Assembly: GCA_031279965.1 (NCBI GenBank)
Contig: JAITHM010000013.1
Location: 1-13,301 of the forward strand
Reading direction: 5' to 3'
DNA length: 13,301 nucleotides
From: Spirochaetaceae bacterium
GTDB taxonomy: Bacteria > Spirochaetota > Spirochaetia > Treponematales > Breznakiellaceae
Position numbers and translations under genes: made by a program. The notes beneath the pieces were generated by a model that had not been told where the DNA came from, ran no database searches, and saw nothing but the letters and a program-made list of their open reading frames with translations. Position 1 is the first letter of the stretch. Each line of letters opens with the position of its first letter. Below are positions 1 to 7,395 of this stretch, piece after piece.

Positions 1-129
1 GGGTTCGCCGATTCGCCGTCCTGCGTCAAGGTCTGCCCCACCGAAGCGCTGGAGCTGGTGCGCGGCGAAACGCTCGAAACGGATATTAAGGAAAAACGCA
101 AAGCCGCGCTTCTTTCGCAGGAATCATAG
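1..129 (+). CDS. HydN-like 4Fe-4S ferredoxin, C-terminal end only
   Basis: The frame is open from the first base and ends in TAG at 127-129, giving the last 42 residues of a longer protein. It contains a CxxxCP motif (residues 8-13 of the fragment, within SCVKVCPTEAL), the final half-cluster motif of polyferredoxins of the HydN/DmsB type. It is followed by a charged tail with an EKRKAALL segment. This resembles, from memory, the C-terminus of E. coli HydN, the electron-transfer partner of formate dehydrogenase H. The other clusters lie upstream of the window. The gene is 36 bp upstream of the putative selenium transporter on the same strand, so co-transcription is likely. Formate dehydrogenases often contain selenocysteine, which would explain the pairing, but no dehydrogenase is visible here. 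The ferredoxin assignment is solid. The HydN sub-type is tentative, and another multi-cluster electron-transfer subunit is possible. Confidence 0.75.
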   Translation, partial: GFADSPSCVKVCPTEALELVRGETLETDIKEKRKAALLSQES

Positions 130-165
130 GAAACGAAACTTTTTTATTTTTATAGGAGAATCAAC

Positions 166-1233
166 ATGATGAACAAAAAATGGATAGCGCTGCTCATTGT
201 TACCGGCGGCGTTGTAGGGTTTTTAGCCGTAGTTCTTACGGTTTTGGGGAATCCGGCGAATATGGGCGTGTGCGTCGCCTGCTTCCTGCGGGATACCGCC
301 GGCGCGTTGGGGCTGCATAGCGCGGCGCCAGTGCAGTATATACGGCCAGAAATACTCGGTTTTATTCTGGGGGCGTTCATACTTTCCCTTGGACGGCGTG
401 AATGGAAGCCGGAGGGAGGCTCCTCGCCGCTTGTGCGTTTTTTTATTTCGCTTTTTGTGATGATAGGCGCACTTGTGTTCCTCGGCTGCCCCCTGCGGAT
501 GGTGCTGCGTCTTGCGGGCGGCGACCTTAACGCGCTCGGCGGGCTTGCCGGCTTCGTCTCCGGCATCGCGCTCGGAGCGTTTATGCTGAAAAAAGGCTTT
601 TCGCTTGGCCGCGCTTACGAACAAAGCGCTGCCTCTGGCCTTTTGATGCCCGCCGCTGCACTCGCCCTCCTTGCCTTCCTGCTTATTAAACCGGCGTTCA
701 TTAAGTTAAGTGAGGCCGGCCCCGGCTCGATGCACGCGCCGCTCCTTGCCTCTTTGGCCGTAGGCCTTGTGATAGGTGGACTTGCCCAGCTCAGCCGTAT
801 GTGTATGTCAGGCGGTTTTCGAGACCTCATCCTTATCAAAAATCCGTCGATGCTGCTCGTTTACGCGGCCATATTCGCTACGGCGCTTGCCGCCAATCTT
901 GCGGCGGGTAAGTTTAACGCGGGCTTTAGCGGGCAACCCATCGCGCACAGCGATTTTCTGTGGAACTTTTTAGGGATGGCTTTGGCTGGTTACGGCTCCA
1001 CGCTGCTCGGCGGCTGCCCGCTGCGGCAGACTATCATGGCTGGGCAGGGCAGCGCGGATGGCGCAATCTGTGTGCTCGGCCTTCTTGCAGGAGCCGCGAT
1101 AAGCCACAACTTCGGCCTTGCTGCCTCGCCAGCGGGCGTTCCAGTTAATGGACAGATTGCCTGTGTTATCGGGCTTGCCGTCCTTACCGTGATAGCGCTC
1201 TTGAATATCAAGGGAAACACGGCGGCGGCTTAA
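166..1233 (+). CDS. yedE: YedE-family putative selenium transporter
   Basis: This 355-residue integral membrane protein is built mostly of hydrophobic segments with small-residue-rich helices. It shows duplicated motifs typical of the YeeE/YedE (sulfur transport, DUF395) family: GCPLRMVLRLAGGD near residues 107-120 and GGCPLRQTIMAGQGS near 282-296. It also has a CVAC pair (Cys36, Cys39) and RMCMSGGFRD near 211-220. The branch with these motifs and this length is the one associated with selenium metabolism, where it is thought to move a selenium or sulfur species across the inner membrane. The likely substrate-handling residues are Cys36, Cys39, Cys108, Cys213 and Cys284. The start at 166 is supported by AGGAG at 154-158 with a 7-base gap; ATG at 169 is an alternative. 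The selenium role is supported by the DUF3343 gene one base downstream and the HydN-like gene upstream. Transport of selenium itself is inferred for the family, not shown by this sequence. Confidence 0.85.
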   Translation: MMNKKWIALLIVTGGVVGFLAVVLTVLGNPANMGVCVACFLRDTAGALGLHSAAPVQYIRPEILGFILGAFILSLGRREWKPEGGSSPLVRFFISLFVMIGALVFLGCPLRMVLRLAGGDLNALGGLAGFVSGIALGAFMLKKGFSLGRAYEQSAASGLLMPAAALALLAFLLIKPAFIKLSEAGPGSMHAPLLASLAVGLVIGGLAQLSRMCMSGGFRDLILIKNPSMLLVYAAIFATALAANLAAGKFNAGFSGQPIAHSDFLWNFLGMALAGYGSTLLGGCPLRQTIMAGQGSADGAICVLGLLAGAAISHNFGLAASPAGVPVNGQIACVIGLAVLTVIALLNIKGNTAAA

Positions 1234-1234
1234 T

Positions 1235-1486
1235 GTGCGGTTGCTTGTCACGTTTCATTCGGTAAGTCAGGCGCTGCTTTTGGAGGCGGAAGGTAAGGAG
1301 CGCGGTTTTTTCTGCGCCCTTATTCCGGCACCGCGTTCTCTCAGTTCTTCGTGCGGCTATGCCGCCGAGACTGAGGCCGAAACAGCGGAGCGCCTTACCG
1401 TCCTGCTTTCTGAAATGAACGTGAAATGGGAAGCGCTCTGGCAAGAGACTGAAGGTTGCTACAAAGAGTTATGCGGGAACGAGTGA
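1235..1486 (+). CDS. DUF3343 putative selenium/sulfur carrier protein
   Basis: This 83-residue soluble protein begins with GTG one base after the yedE stop, so it is probably translated by coupling; no strong ribosome site is visible. An ATG at 1233 is in the wrong frame. The protein matches the small DUF3343 family: a beta strand followed by the helix LLVTFHSVSQALLLEAEGK, then the loop IPAPRSLSSSCGYA (residues 30-43). The conserved IPxPR and the CG pair (Cys40) form the presumed sulfur- or selenium-binding site. Family members are found beside yedE, yedF and selD in selenium users and are annotated as putative Se/S carriers, so handing Se or S from YedE to an acceptor is a reasonable inference. 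Two further cysteines (75 and 80) sit in a C-terminal extension. The family assignment is fairly sure. The biochemical role is unproven. Confidence 0.75.
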   Translation: MRLLVTFHSVSQALLLEAEGKERGFFCALIPAPRSLSSSCGYAAETEAETAERLTVLLSEMNVKWEALWQETEGCYKELCGNE

Positions 1487-1543
1487 ATATAAATATATAA
1501 AGAAGATAATATATCCCTCTTTCCCCCCGTCAGAATATGTGGT

Positions 1544-2761
1544 TCACTTTTTTCTTGCAAAGAACGAAGCAGCGGCTCCGGAAAGGGCAATGGCGACAAG
1601 CAGGATAAAAATACGCCGGTATGCGGCAGAAGGCGCGGTAGTATCAAGCCATTGCCCGTAGAGTGCCTCCAGGAAAAAGTCGGGGGTGAAGGCTGCTATC
1701 GAGACCATGCCGGCCGCCGTTCCCATAAGCTCGTCTGGAATTCCAACTTCACCAGCAAGTGAAAAGACTACGCCATGCAGCATCACCACGATAAGCCCGA
1801 TAAGCAGCGAAAAAGCTATTAGCAATGCAGGGGTTGCCTGTGTCTGCACGAGCATGAGTACGGCAAGCAGGACCGCGGCAAGCGCAAATAGTATGGCGAA
1901 ATAATTGCAGCGCGAACGAAATAGGCGGTCGGCGGCAAGACCGCTTAACGGGGTTATGGCATAACAAGCATAACTTCGCACAAGCGCGATATACGCCGAT
2001 TGTTCACATGTTATATGCGCTGTTTGCACCAGCCACGGAGTAAAATAACTGATGCTTACATACAGCGCGTATGCGGCAAACATGATAAACGCCAAAGACC
2101 ACAAACCTTTGTTCCGTAAAAGCCATCCTGCACATGCAGAGCCGGAATATGAAACACGCATCAGCTGTGGACTGCGGCGCTCCGGCGCGGGGAGTACCAG
2201 TGCAGCAAGAACAGTAAGTGCCGCAAGCGCGGCGGCTATCGTCAGCACAAGTGAAAAGAAGGCATGATTTGCATCTTCCAGGCAATGTGCGATACGCAGA
2301 CCGGATATGGCAAGAACAGCGCTTGCAAGGCCGTTTGCCATATAGTAAATTCCAAAACGAAGTCCTTGATTCTGTTCATTCCCACCCCGTATTACAAGGA
2401 CAAGTGCCGGCCAAAATACAAACGCAGTGGTAATCGAATAACAAAACCATATACATATTACAAGTGCAAAAGGAATTATCATTCTTTCATATAACATAAA
2501 TGCTAAAATAAAGTTGATGCAGCTTGTCGCGGCAAGTGAAAGCACAATACATTTCTTAGGTGAAAAACGGTCGGCGATAAGACCGCCGGGTATATAAAGC
2601 AGTGCATTTACAAGACTGTATACAGTGCTTAGAATACCAAGCTCTTTGTTGTTCAGCGCAAACGCCTCTCGCATCCAGTCATAGGCTATATAGCGAATAT
2701 ACGGCATCATATAAATGATGCCGCCTGCCGCGCCCAGCGTAATAAGAACGCGCTGGTTCAT
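1544..2761 (-). CDS. MFS transporter
   Basis: This 405-residue protein has about 12 hydrophobic segments. The classic major-facilitator motif between helices 2 and 3, GGLIADRFSPKK, lies at residues 59-70, and a degenerate second copy, GLAADRLFRSR, lies in the C-terminal half. The N-terminal MPYIRYIAYDWMREAF is typical of a group of MFS permeases with unassigned substrates. It is the last gene of the minus-strand operon: its ATG (2759-2761) overlaps the TGA of the metY-like gene in an ATGA junction, so the two are translationally coupled. The operon context suggests import or export of a sulfur-linked metabolite or amino acid made by the upstream enzyme, but the sequence does not reveal the substrate. 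The gene converges on the DUF3343 gene, with only 57 AT-rich bases between them and no clear terminator. Confidence 0.85.
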   Translation of the reverse strand: MNQRVLITLGAAGGIIYMMPYIRYIAYDWMREAFALNNKELGILSTVYSLVNALLYIPGGLIADRFSPKKCIVLSLAATSCINFILAFMLYERMIIPFALVICIWFCYSITTAFVFWPALVLVIRGGNEQNQGLRFGIYYMANGLASAVLAISGLRIAHCLEDANHAFFSLVLTIAAALAALTVLAALVLPAPERRSPQLMRVSYSGSACAGWLLRNKGLWSLAFIMFAAYALYVSISYFTPWLVQTAHITCEQSAYIALVRSYACYAITPLSGLAADRLFRSRCNYFAILFALAAVLLAVLMLVQTQATPALLIAFSLLIGLIVVMLHGVVFSLAGEVGIPDELMGTAAGMVSIAAFTPDFFLEALYGQWLDTTAPSAAYRRIFILLVAIALSGAAASFFARKK

Positions 2762-4050
2762 GCAAGCGCTTGTTCAAGGTCGTTTATAAGATCACGTTCA
2801 TCTTCTATGCCGACAGAAAGACGCAGGGTATCATCGTAAACGCCGGCCTTTTCACGTTCAGCATTCGTTATGCCAAAGTGTGTCGAGCTTTCAGGATGAA
2901 CGATAAGTGATTTTGCATCTCCCACATTCACCATGTAGTCAAAAATGCGCACTTTTTGTACCACAGAAAGCGCTTTTGCTTTGCCCCCGCGCAGGCGTAT
3001 TGAAAGTATCGCTCCGGCGCCCAGCGGAAAATATTTTCCCGCAAGCGTATGCCAGGGATTTTGCGGAAGTGACGGATGCGAAACTTCTTTTACTTCGTTA
3101 TGCTGTGCAAGAAATGCGGCAACCGCACGGGCATTGTGCACATGACGTTCCATGCGCAATGAAAGTGTCTCTATCCCTTGCAATAAAAACCAAGCGTTCA
3201 GCGGACTTAAATGCGCGCCCATATCAGTAAGATAAACCATGCGTAGGCGGCGGCTGAACAATGTAGTACGTAATTCATCAGGGGTTATTGATTTTTTATA
3301 TTCGTTATAAAACTCTTCCATTTGAGGAAAACGCCCCGAAAACCAGTCAAACCCGCCCTTTTCCACAACAAGACCGGCAATAAGCGTGCCGTGGCCGGCA
3401 AGATATTTCGTAGCAGAATAACAGACAATATCAGCGCCCCATTCAAAAGGCCGCAAGAGGTACGGCGTTGCAAATGTGTTGTCGATAACCAACGGAATGC
3501 CATGTGCATGTGCCAGATTGGCAACCGCTTCAATATCAATAATATTCATGCGAGGGTTGCCAAGGCTTTCAATATATATCGCTTTAGTTCTGCTGTTTAT
3601 CAGTTTAGCATACGAGGCAATATCATTTTCATTTTCTACAAAGCGGCTTGTAATGTTGTAGCGTGGAAGTAGTGATGTAAGCAGCGTTGTACTGCCGCCA
3701 TAGAGCGTCTTAACGGCGATTATCTCATCACCTGCCTGTGCAAGATTGAGGAATGTGTTTGATATTGCCGCCATGCCGCTTGCCATTGCGAGTGCACCGG
3801 CACCGCCTTCCAGTGCAGTGATGCGCTTTTCAAGCACTGTGTTTGTCGGATTTGAAAAACGCACATACGAATGTCCTTCTTCGTTGTATGAAAAAAGACG
3901 AACGCAGCGCTCATAGTCGCCCAGCTCAAACGCCGCTGTCTGATAGATCGGCACTGCTTTTGCGCGGTAATGCTCTGCCGGATTATACCCTGCATGAAGC
4001 TGTTTTGTTGTAAATCCGAGTGAATTATCTTTGTATGCCTCGTAACTCAT
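2758..4050 (-). CDS. metY: O-acetylhomoserine sulfhydrylase (MetY-type, PLP-dependent)
   Basis: This 430-residue enzyme belongs to the Cys/Met-metabolism PLP family, full length for MetY, whose usual size is about 425-430. It begins with the family pattern FTTKQLHAGYNP and carries YGGS (117-120) in the cofactor region. It also has the PLP-ring aspartate in LVIDNTFATP (Asp190), the Schiff-base lysine in YSATKYLAGHGT (Lys215), and the C-terminal SSTHF and LSVGIEDERDL signatures. MetY enzymes replace the acetyl group of O-acetylhomoserine with sulfide (or methanethiol or selenide) to give homocysteine or methionine; cystathionine or methionine lyases are close relatives. The long insert around FDWFSGRFPQMEEFYNEYKK favours MetY over those lyases. 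The start at 4050 has AGGAG about 7 bases upstream and overlaps the permease stop by ATGA. Its place in an ABC importer operon suggests it uses sulfur released from the imported compound; this is inference. Confidence 0.88.
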   Translation of the reverse strand: MSYEAYKDNSLGFTTKQLHAGYNPAEHYRAKAVPIYQTAAFELGDYERCVRLFSYNEEGHSYVRFSNPTNTVLEKRITALEGGAGALAMASGMAAISNTFLNLAQAGDEIIAVKTLYGGSTTLLTSLLPRYNITSRFVENENDIASYAKLINSRTKAIYIESLGNPRMNIIDIEAVANLAHAHGIPLVIDNTFATPYLLRPFEWGADIVCYSATKYLAGHGTLIAGLVVEKGGFDWFSGRFPQMEEFYNEYKKSITPDELRTTLFSRRLRMVYLTDMGAHLSPLNAWFLLQGIETLSLRMERHVHNARAVAAFLAQHNEVKEVSHPSLPQNPWHTLAGKYFPLGAGAILSIRLRGGKAKALSVVQKVRIFDYMVNVGDAKSLIVHPESSTHFGITNAEREKAGVYDDTLRLSVGIEDERDLINDLEQALA

Positions 4051-4724
4051 TTTTTACTCCTTGATTTTTGATAACATTCATGTTGGGTATCTGCCGTATG
4101 CGGGGTGAATTTTTTACGCAGCTTTTTTTCAACGAGTGAAAGAATGGCGTTTGCAAAAAGCGCGAGCGCGGCGGCGAGTATCGTCCCCCAAATAATTTTA
4201 ACGCTGTTCATCGTGCGAAGCCCATCAAAAAGGATAGTTCCAAGCCCGCCTGAGTTAATCACCGCAGCGATAGTTCCAATGCCGATTGTTGAAATAACGG
4301 CAAGACGGATACCTGCCATAATCGCCGGCAGTGCAAGCGGAACTTTTACGGTAACGAGTATCTGTGTTTCGGTCATGCCGATACCAGTTGCGGCCTCCAA
4401 GAGAATGCGGTCAACCGAGCGAAGGCCGGCGCAAAAATTGCGAATCAATAAAAACTGATTGTACAGTGTCAGCACAAAAATTGCCGTTTTTACGCCGATG
4501 CCCAAAAGCGGTATCAGTATTGAAAAGAGGGCAAGCGACGGAATCGCATAGACCGCGCCCAAGACTCGCAGCGCAGCTTCCTCGGCACGGAGTGACCGCG
4601 AGAGAAAGATTGTTAGAAGGGCAGCAATCACAAGCGAAAGCAGCATCGTTATCCCAAGCAGCGCAAGATGTTCAAACAATGTCTCACCAAGCCGTGCATG
4701 GTAGCGCACAAAATAAGCTATCAT
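4047..4724 (-). CDS. OpuC/ProW-type ABC transporter permease
   Basis: This 225-residue membrane protein of the binding-protein-dependent permease family has roughly five to six transmembrane segments. The EAA loop that contacts the ATPase is clear at about residues 110-133 (EAATGIGMTETQILVTVKVP), ending in the usual LP. The neighbouring segment VYAIPSLALFSILIPLLGIG (58-77) is characteristic of quaternary-amine permeases such as OpuCB/OpuCD and YehW/YehY. OpuC-like systems usually encode two different permeases. Only this one is present, so the channel may be a homodimer or a second permease may lie elsewhere. The C-terminal tail after about residue 200 is charged and contains the only late cysteine (Cys217). 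The start has AGGAG 7 bases upstream and lies 11 bp after the ATPase stop. The stop overlaps the metY start. Confidence 0.88.
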   Translation of the reverse strand: MIAYFVRYHARLGETLFEHLALLGITMLLSLVIAALLTIFLSRSLRAEEAALRVLGAVYAIPSLALFSILIPLLGIGVKTAIFVLTLYNQFLLIRNFCAGLRSVDRILLEAATGIGMTETQILVTVKVPLALPAIMAGIRLAVISTIGIGTIAAVINSGGLGTILFDGLRTMNSVKIIWGTILAAALALFANAILSLVEKKLRKKFTPHTADTQHECYQKSRSKK

Positions 4725-4735
4725 TATATACTCCT

Positions 4736-5515
4736 TTAGATCCCCTCACCTTCATGCAGAAAAACGCCGGACGAGATTAATAGATTCCGTACAAAATCAT
4801 TTGCCGGATGTTCGATAATGTTTTGGGGTGCGTCAAACTGCTGGACATCGCCTTGGTGCATGATCAGCGTGCGGCTTCCGAGCTTAAACGCCTCGGCAAT
4901 ATCATGCGTTACAAAAAGATAGGTGCGCCGCGCCTCTCCCGATTCTTTCTGCCGCAGATGAACTTCGTGCAGTTCGTTCTGGAGTTTCGCGCGATTAATT
5001 GCGTCAATCGCGCCGAAAGGCTCGTCGAGGAGCATCACGCGCGGGTCGACGGCAAGGGCACGGGCAAGCCCGACACGCTGCTGCTGTCCGCCTGAAAGCT
5101 CAGCCGGATGACGCCGGGCAAACTCGCGCGCAGGAAGATTGACCAGCTCAAGGAGCTCTTCAACCCGCGCCTTTATCCGCCGCTGTTCCCATTTAAGAAT
5201 GCGCGGCACGACGGCAATATTGTCAAAAATCGTCATGTGTGGAAAAAGCCCTATCTGCTGAATCACATAGCCTATGCCCTGTCGAAGCCGTACCGGATCT
5301 TCCTGGGCGATATCGTCTCCAAAGAGGCGTATCACTCCAGAGTCGGCCTCGTAAAGCCGGTTTACCATTTTAAGCAGCGTCGTCTTGCCGCAGCCTGAGG
5401 TACCAACTATCGTTATAAACTCGCCTTCCTCAATGGCAAGCGAAACATTGTTTACCGCGTTATAACTTGCTTTAGGAAAACGTTTTAACACATTATCAAA
5501 TTCTATTGCGTACAT
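4736..5515 (-). CDS. OpuCA/ProV-type ABC transporter ATPase, without CBS domains
   Basis: This 259-residue nucleotide-binding subunit shows a complete set of motifs: Walker A GTSGCGKT at 38-45, Q-loop glutamines at 86-87, signature LSGGQQQR at 140-147, Walker B VMLLDEP at 160-166 with catalytic Glu165, D-loop GAID and switch His204 in VTHD. KMVNRLYEADSG after Walker A is typical of the glycine-betaine/choline (OpuA, OpuC, ProV) branch. Those homologues usually continue for another 100 or so residues with paired CBS domains that sense ionic strength. This protein ends right after the ABC fold, so osmotic gating by CBS is not expected, which argues against a simple osmoprotectant importer. The start has AAGGAG 5 bases upstream and lies 13 bp inside the end of the preceding iron-sulfur gene. 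Confidence 0.92.
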   Translation of the reverse strand: MYAIEFDNVLKRFPKASYNAVNNVSLAIEEGEFITIVGTSGCGKTTLLKMVNRLYEADSGVIRLFGDDIAQEDPVRLRQGIGYVIQQIGLFPHMTIFDNIAVVPRILKWEQRRIKARVEELLELVNLPAREFARRHPAELSGGQQQRVGLARALAVDPRVMLLDEPFGAIDAINRAKLQNELHEVHLRQKESGEARRTYLFVTHDIAEAFKLGSRTLIMHQGDVQQFDAPQNIIEHPANDFVRNLLISSGVFLHEGEGI

Positions 5516-6483
5516 TCACACTCCTTATCTTCGCGCGGTACAAGGCTGAGCGCCCCCGCCATGCAGGTATTGACACAGAGGCCGCATCCGATACAACGCA
5601 CGACGTCAACAGCGATTTGCCCCCCGTGCGCCTCAAATAAGCCGCGCGGACAACGTTCAACACAGCGGCCGCAGCTTACGCACCGTGCATCTTGAAGTTC
5701 GACGCGCTTGTTTTGAAGCGGCCAAGCGGCGGCGAGCGGGTTTTCATAAAAGCGTATCTCACGGTTTCTCCGTTCCTCGGCTCGTGAAAGATAGCAGCAG
5801 TCCATGCAACAGTTGCATATCGTCCCGGCGTTCGCGCGGTGGATAAGCCCCGCGTCGTCGGCTCTGCGGATCACATCGCAGGCATCGGCTTTACTTACGC
5901 GCCGTGCGATGCCCCGGTGTGCGCTTGTGTTTGGGCCGTTTTTGAAGGTGATACAGGTTTCAAGCGGCTTTTCGCAGCGCTGCGTCCAGAGCTCCTGGGC
6001 AAGCGCCCGGCAGTCACAGTTTACAAGGTACGGTTCGCGTTCTTCACGTTCGATAAACGAGAGCGTCTCGTTAAGCGTCAGCACGGCATCCTCCGTGGCA
6101 GGGTGGGATGAATCAATGGGAAGCCGCGCGTAATAGGCGTTGAAATACCAGCTGTCAAGTGCGGAACGCAGTTCTCGCGGCAGTGTGCGCCAGAGTTCAA
6201 GCTCGCTGAGTACAAACACGTCAAGGCGCGTATAAAATCCGCTCAGTCTGAAGCGGTGCGCACCCATATCGTTTGAGGCGCAATTAGAGGCAATATCGAG
6301 GATACCTCGCCGGTAGAGCGTGTGCGTCCCGGGATAGTCGTTCTCGCCAATTTCCTCGCCCTGCCGCGCAATATCGAATATCGCGCGCTGGTCAGAGGGC
6401 GATATAATCATTTCAAGATGCGCATCGAGCGCGTCAAGTTCAGGTATGCCGAACACATGATATAAGAGGGCTCGTTGACTCAT
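5503..6483 (-). CDS. Multi-cysteine 4Fe-4S protein embedded in the ABC transporter operon
   Basis: This 326-residue protein has two ferredoxin-type [4Fe-4S] motifs at its C-terminus: CVSCGRCVERCP (Cys268, 271, 274, 278) and CIGCGLCVNTC (Cys297, 300, 303, 307). Ahead of them is a second cysteine-rich region with CDC (156, 158), Cys170, Cys177, Cys202 and the dense cluster CNCCMDCC (223-230), which could hold one or more further metal sites. A similar CxC...CNCC-CC arrangement before two ferredoxin motifs occurs, as far as I recall, in uncharacterised iron-sulfur proteins of anaerobes. The N-terminal 110 residues contain a possible winged-helix-like stretch (roughly 30-65) and no cysteines except Cys68. 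A short ECECT tail adds two more. There is no signal peptide or membrane segment, so it should be cytoplasmic. It starts in an ATGA overlap with the binding-protein gene and overlaps the ATPase by 13 bp, so it is made together with the importer. A redox role on the imported compound is inferred; regulation through the N-terminus is an alternative. Confidence 0.8.
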   Translation of the reverse strand: MSQRALLYHVFGIPELDALDAHLEMIISPSDQRAIFDIARQGEEIGENDYPGTHTLYRRGILDIASNCASNDMGAHRFRLSGFYTRLDVFVLSELELWRTLPRELRSALDSWYFNAYYARLPIDSSHPATEDAVLTLNETLSFIEREEREPYLVNCDCRALAQELWTQRCEKPLETCITFKNGPNTSAHRGIARRVSKADACDVIRRADDAGLIHRANAGTICNCCMDCCYLSRAEERRNREIRFYENPLAAAWPLQNKRVELQDARCVSCGRCVERCPRGLFEAHGGQIAVDVVRCIGCGLCVNTCMAGALSLVPREDKECECTQ

Positions 6484-7364
6484 TTTTTTATATGTTCAAA
6501 AAAAGTGCGCGCGGCATCTTCATATTCGGTTTTATCAATATCGACCTGGGCGTTAAGTGCGGTGATAGCCGGCGTATCAATTTTCGCGTTTACCGCGTTA
6601 AGGGTCGCCTCGATTTCAGGGTGCGCGTCAAGCGTCGCCCGGCGGATGACCGGCGCAATATTATACGGAGGCCAAGCTGCTTTGTCGTCCTCAAGCAGCA
6701 CAAAATCTCCGCGTGCAAGCTGACCTTCGGTAGTGTAGGCCGGCGTCGCGTCCGCCTCGCCCTGGATCAGTACCTGGTATTTGAGCGCGTCCGAATAAAC
6801 GATGCTCGACTTCCAGTTGAAAGGCCCGTAAATCTTCATGAGCAGTGGTAGCGCGTCCTCCCGTTCGTCAAACTCGCCCTGCGACGCAAAGCGGATGTTT
6901 TCGGCGTTTTTCTGCAAATCAGAAATGGTCCGTATTCCGTAAAGCATCGAGGCGGTTTTGGTAACGGCAAGCCCCTGGCCGTCGTTCGCTTGCGCATAAT
7001 TGAGCCATACGAGGTCAAAACGCTGTTTATATTCCCGTTTTACTGTCTCATATACCTTCGCAGGATCTGTTTCAAGCCCAAGGCGCAGGACGGAAAGCAA
7101 TCCTGTCCCCGTATACTCCGGGTAAAGGTCGATTTCATTGTTGACAAGCGCGGTATGCACCACCGAACTGGCAAGATTGAAGCGGCGCTCCACTCTGAGC
7201 CCGGCGTTTTCCAGCGCAAGCGCGTAAATTTCAGCGAGAATCAGATTTTCGGTGAAGTTTTTCGAGCCGACTCGCACCACGCCCCCGTCTTTTTTCCCCG
7301 TACAAGAAAGCACAACCGCCAACACTAATACGACTGCCACAACAAGCCATCTTTTTTGCTTCAT
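6480..7364 (-). CDS. OpuC/ProX-type substrate-binding lipoprotein
   Basis: This 294-residue precursor has a basic start and a hydrophobic stretch ending in LSC, so it is probably lipidated on Cys21 (spirochaetal lipoboxes are loose). The mature part is a quaternary-amine-type binding domain: VRVGSKNFTENLILAEIYA (30-48), VNNEIDLYPEYTGTGLL (74-90) and DDKAAWPPYNIAPVIRR (226-242) are family hallmarks. It delivers ligand to the ABC permease and ATPase encoded downstream. Two places where choline or betaine binders normally show NNTYALA and DAYSTD-like motifs read NDGQGLAV (127-134) and DATPAYTTEG (205-214). The ligand may therefore not be ordinary betaine or choline. The start is supported by AAAGGAG at 7371-7377, 6 bases upstream. 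It is the first gene of the six-gene minus-strand operon, with a candidate promoter directly in front. Confidence 0.9.
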   Translation of the reverse strand: MKQKRWLVVAVVLVLAVVLSCTGKKDGGVVRVGSKNFTENLILAEIYALALENAGLRVERRFNLASSVVHTALVNNEIDLYPEYTGTGLLSVLRLGLETDPAKVYETVKREYKQRFDLVWLNYAQANDGQGLAVTKTASMLYGIRTISDLQKNAENIRFASQGEFDEREDALPLLMKIYGPFNWKSSIVYSDALKYQVLIQGEADATPAYTTEGQLARGDFVLLEDDKAAWPPYNIAPVIRRATLDAHPEIEATLNAVNAKIDTPAITALNAQVDIDKTEYEDAARTFFEHIKK

Positions 7365-7395
7365 AACAAGCTCCTTTGTATAAAATTATATAAAT

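Noticed and set aside
150..624. Long minus-strand open frames opposite the selenium transporter gene
   Set aside because: They are antisense to a strongly conserved membrane protein, lack ribosome sites and show no recognisable domain.
1484..1486. TGA of the DUF3343 gene as a selenocysteine codon
   Set aside because: The frame stops again within two codons and no SECIS-like hairpin follows.
1487..1543. Terminator between the convergent DUF3343 and MFS genes
   Set aside because: Only AT-rich weakly self-complementary sequence is present, without a GC stem and T-run.
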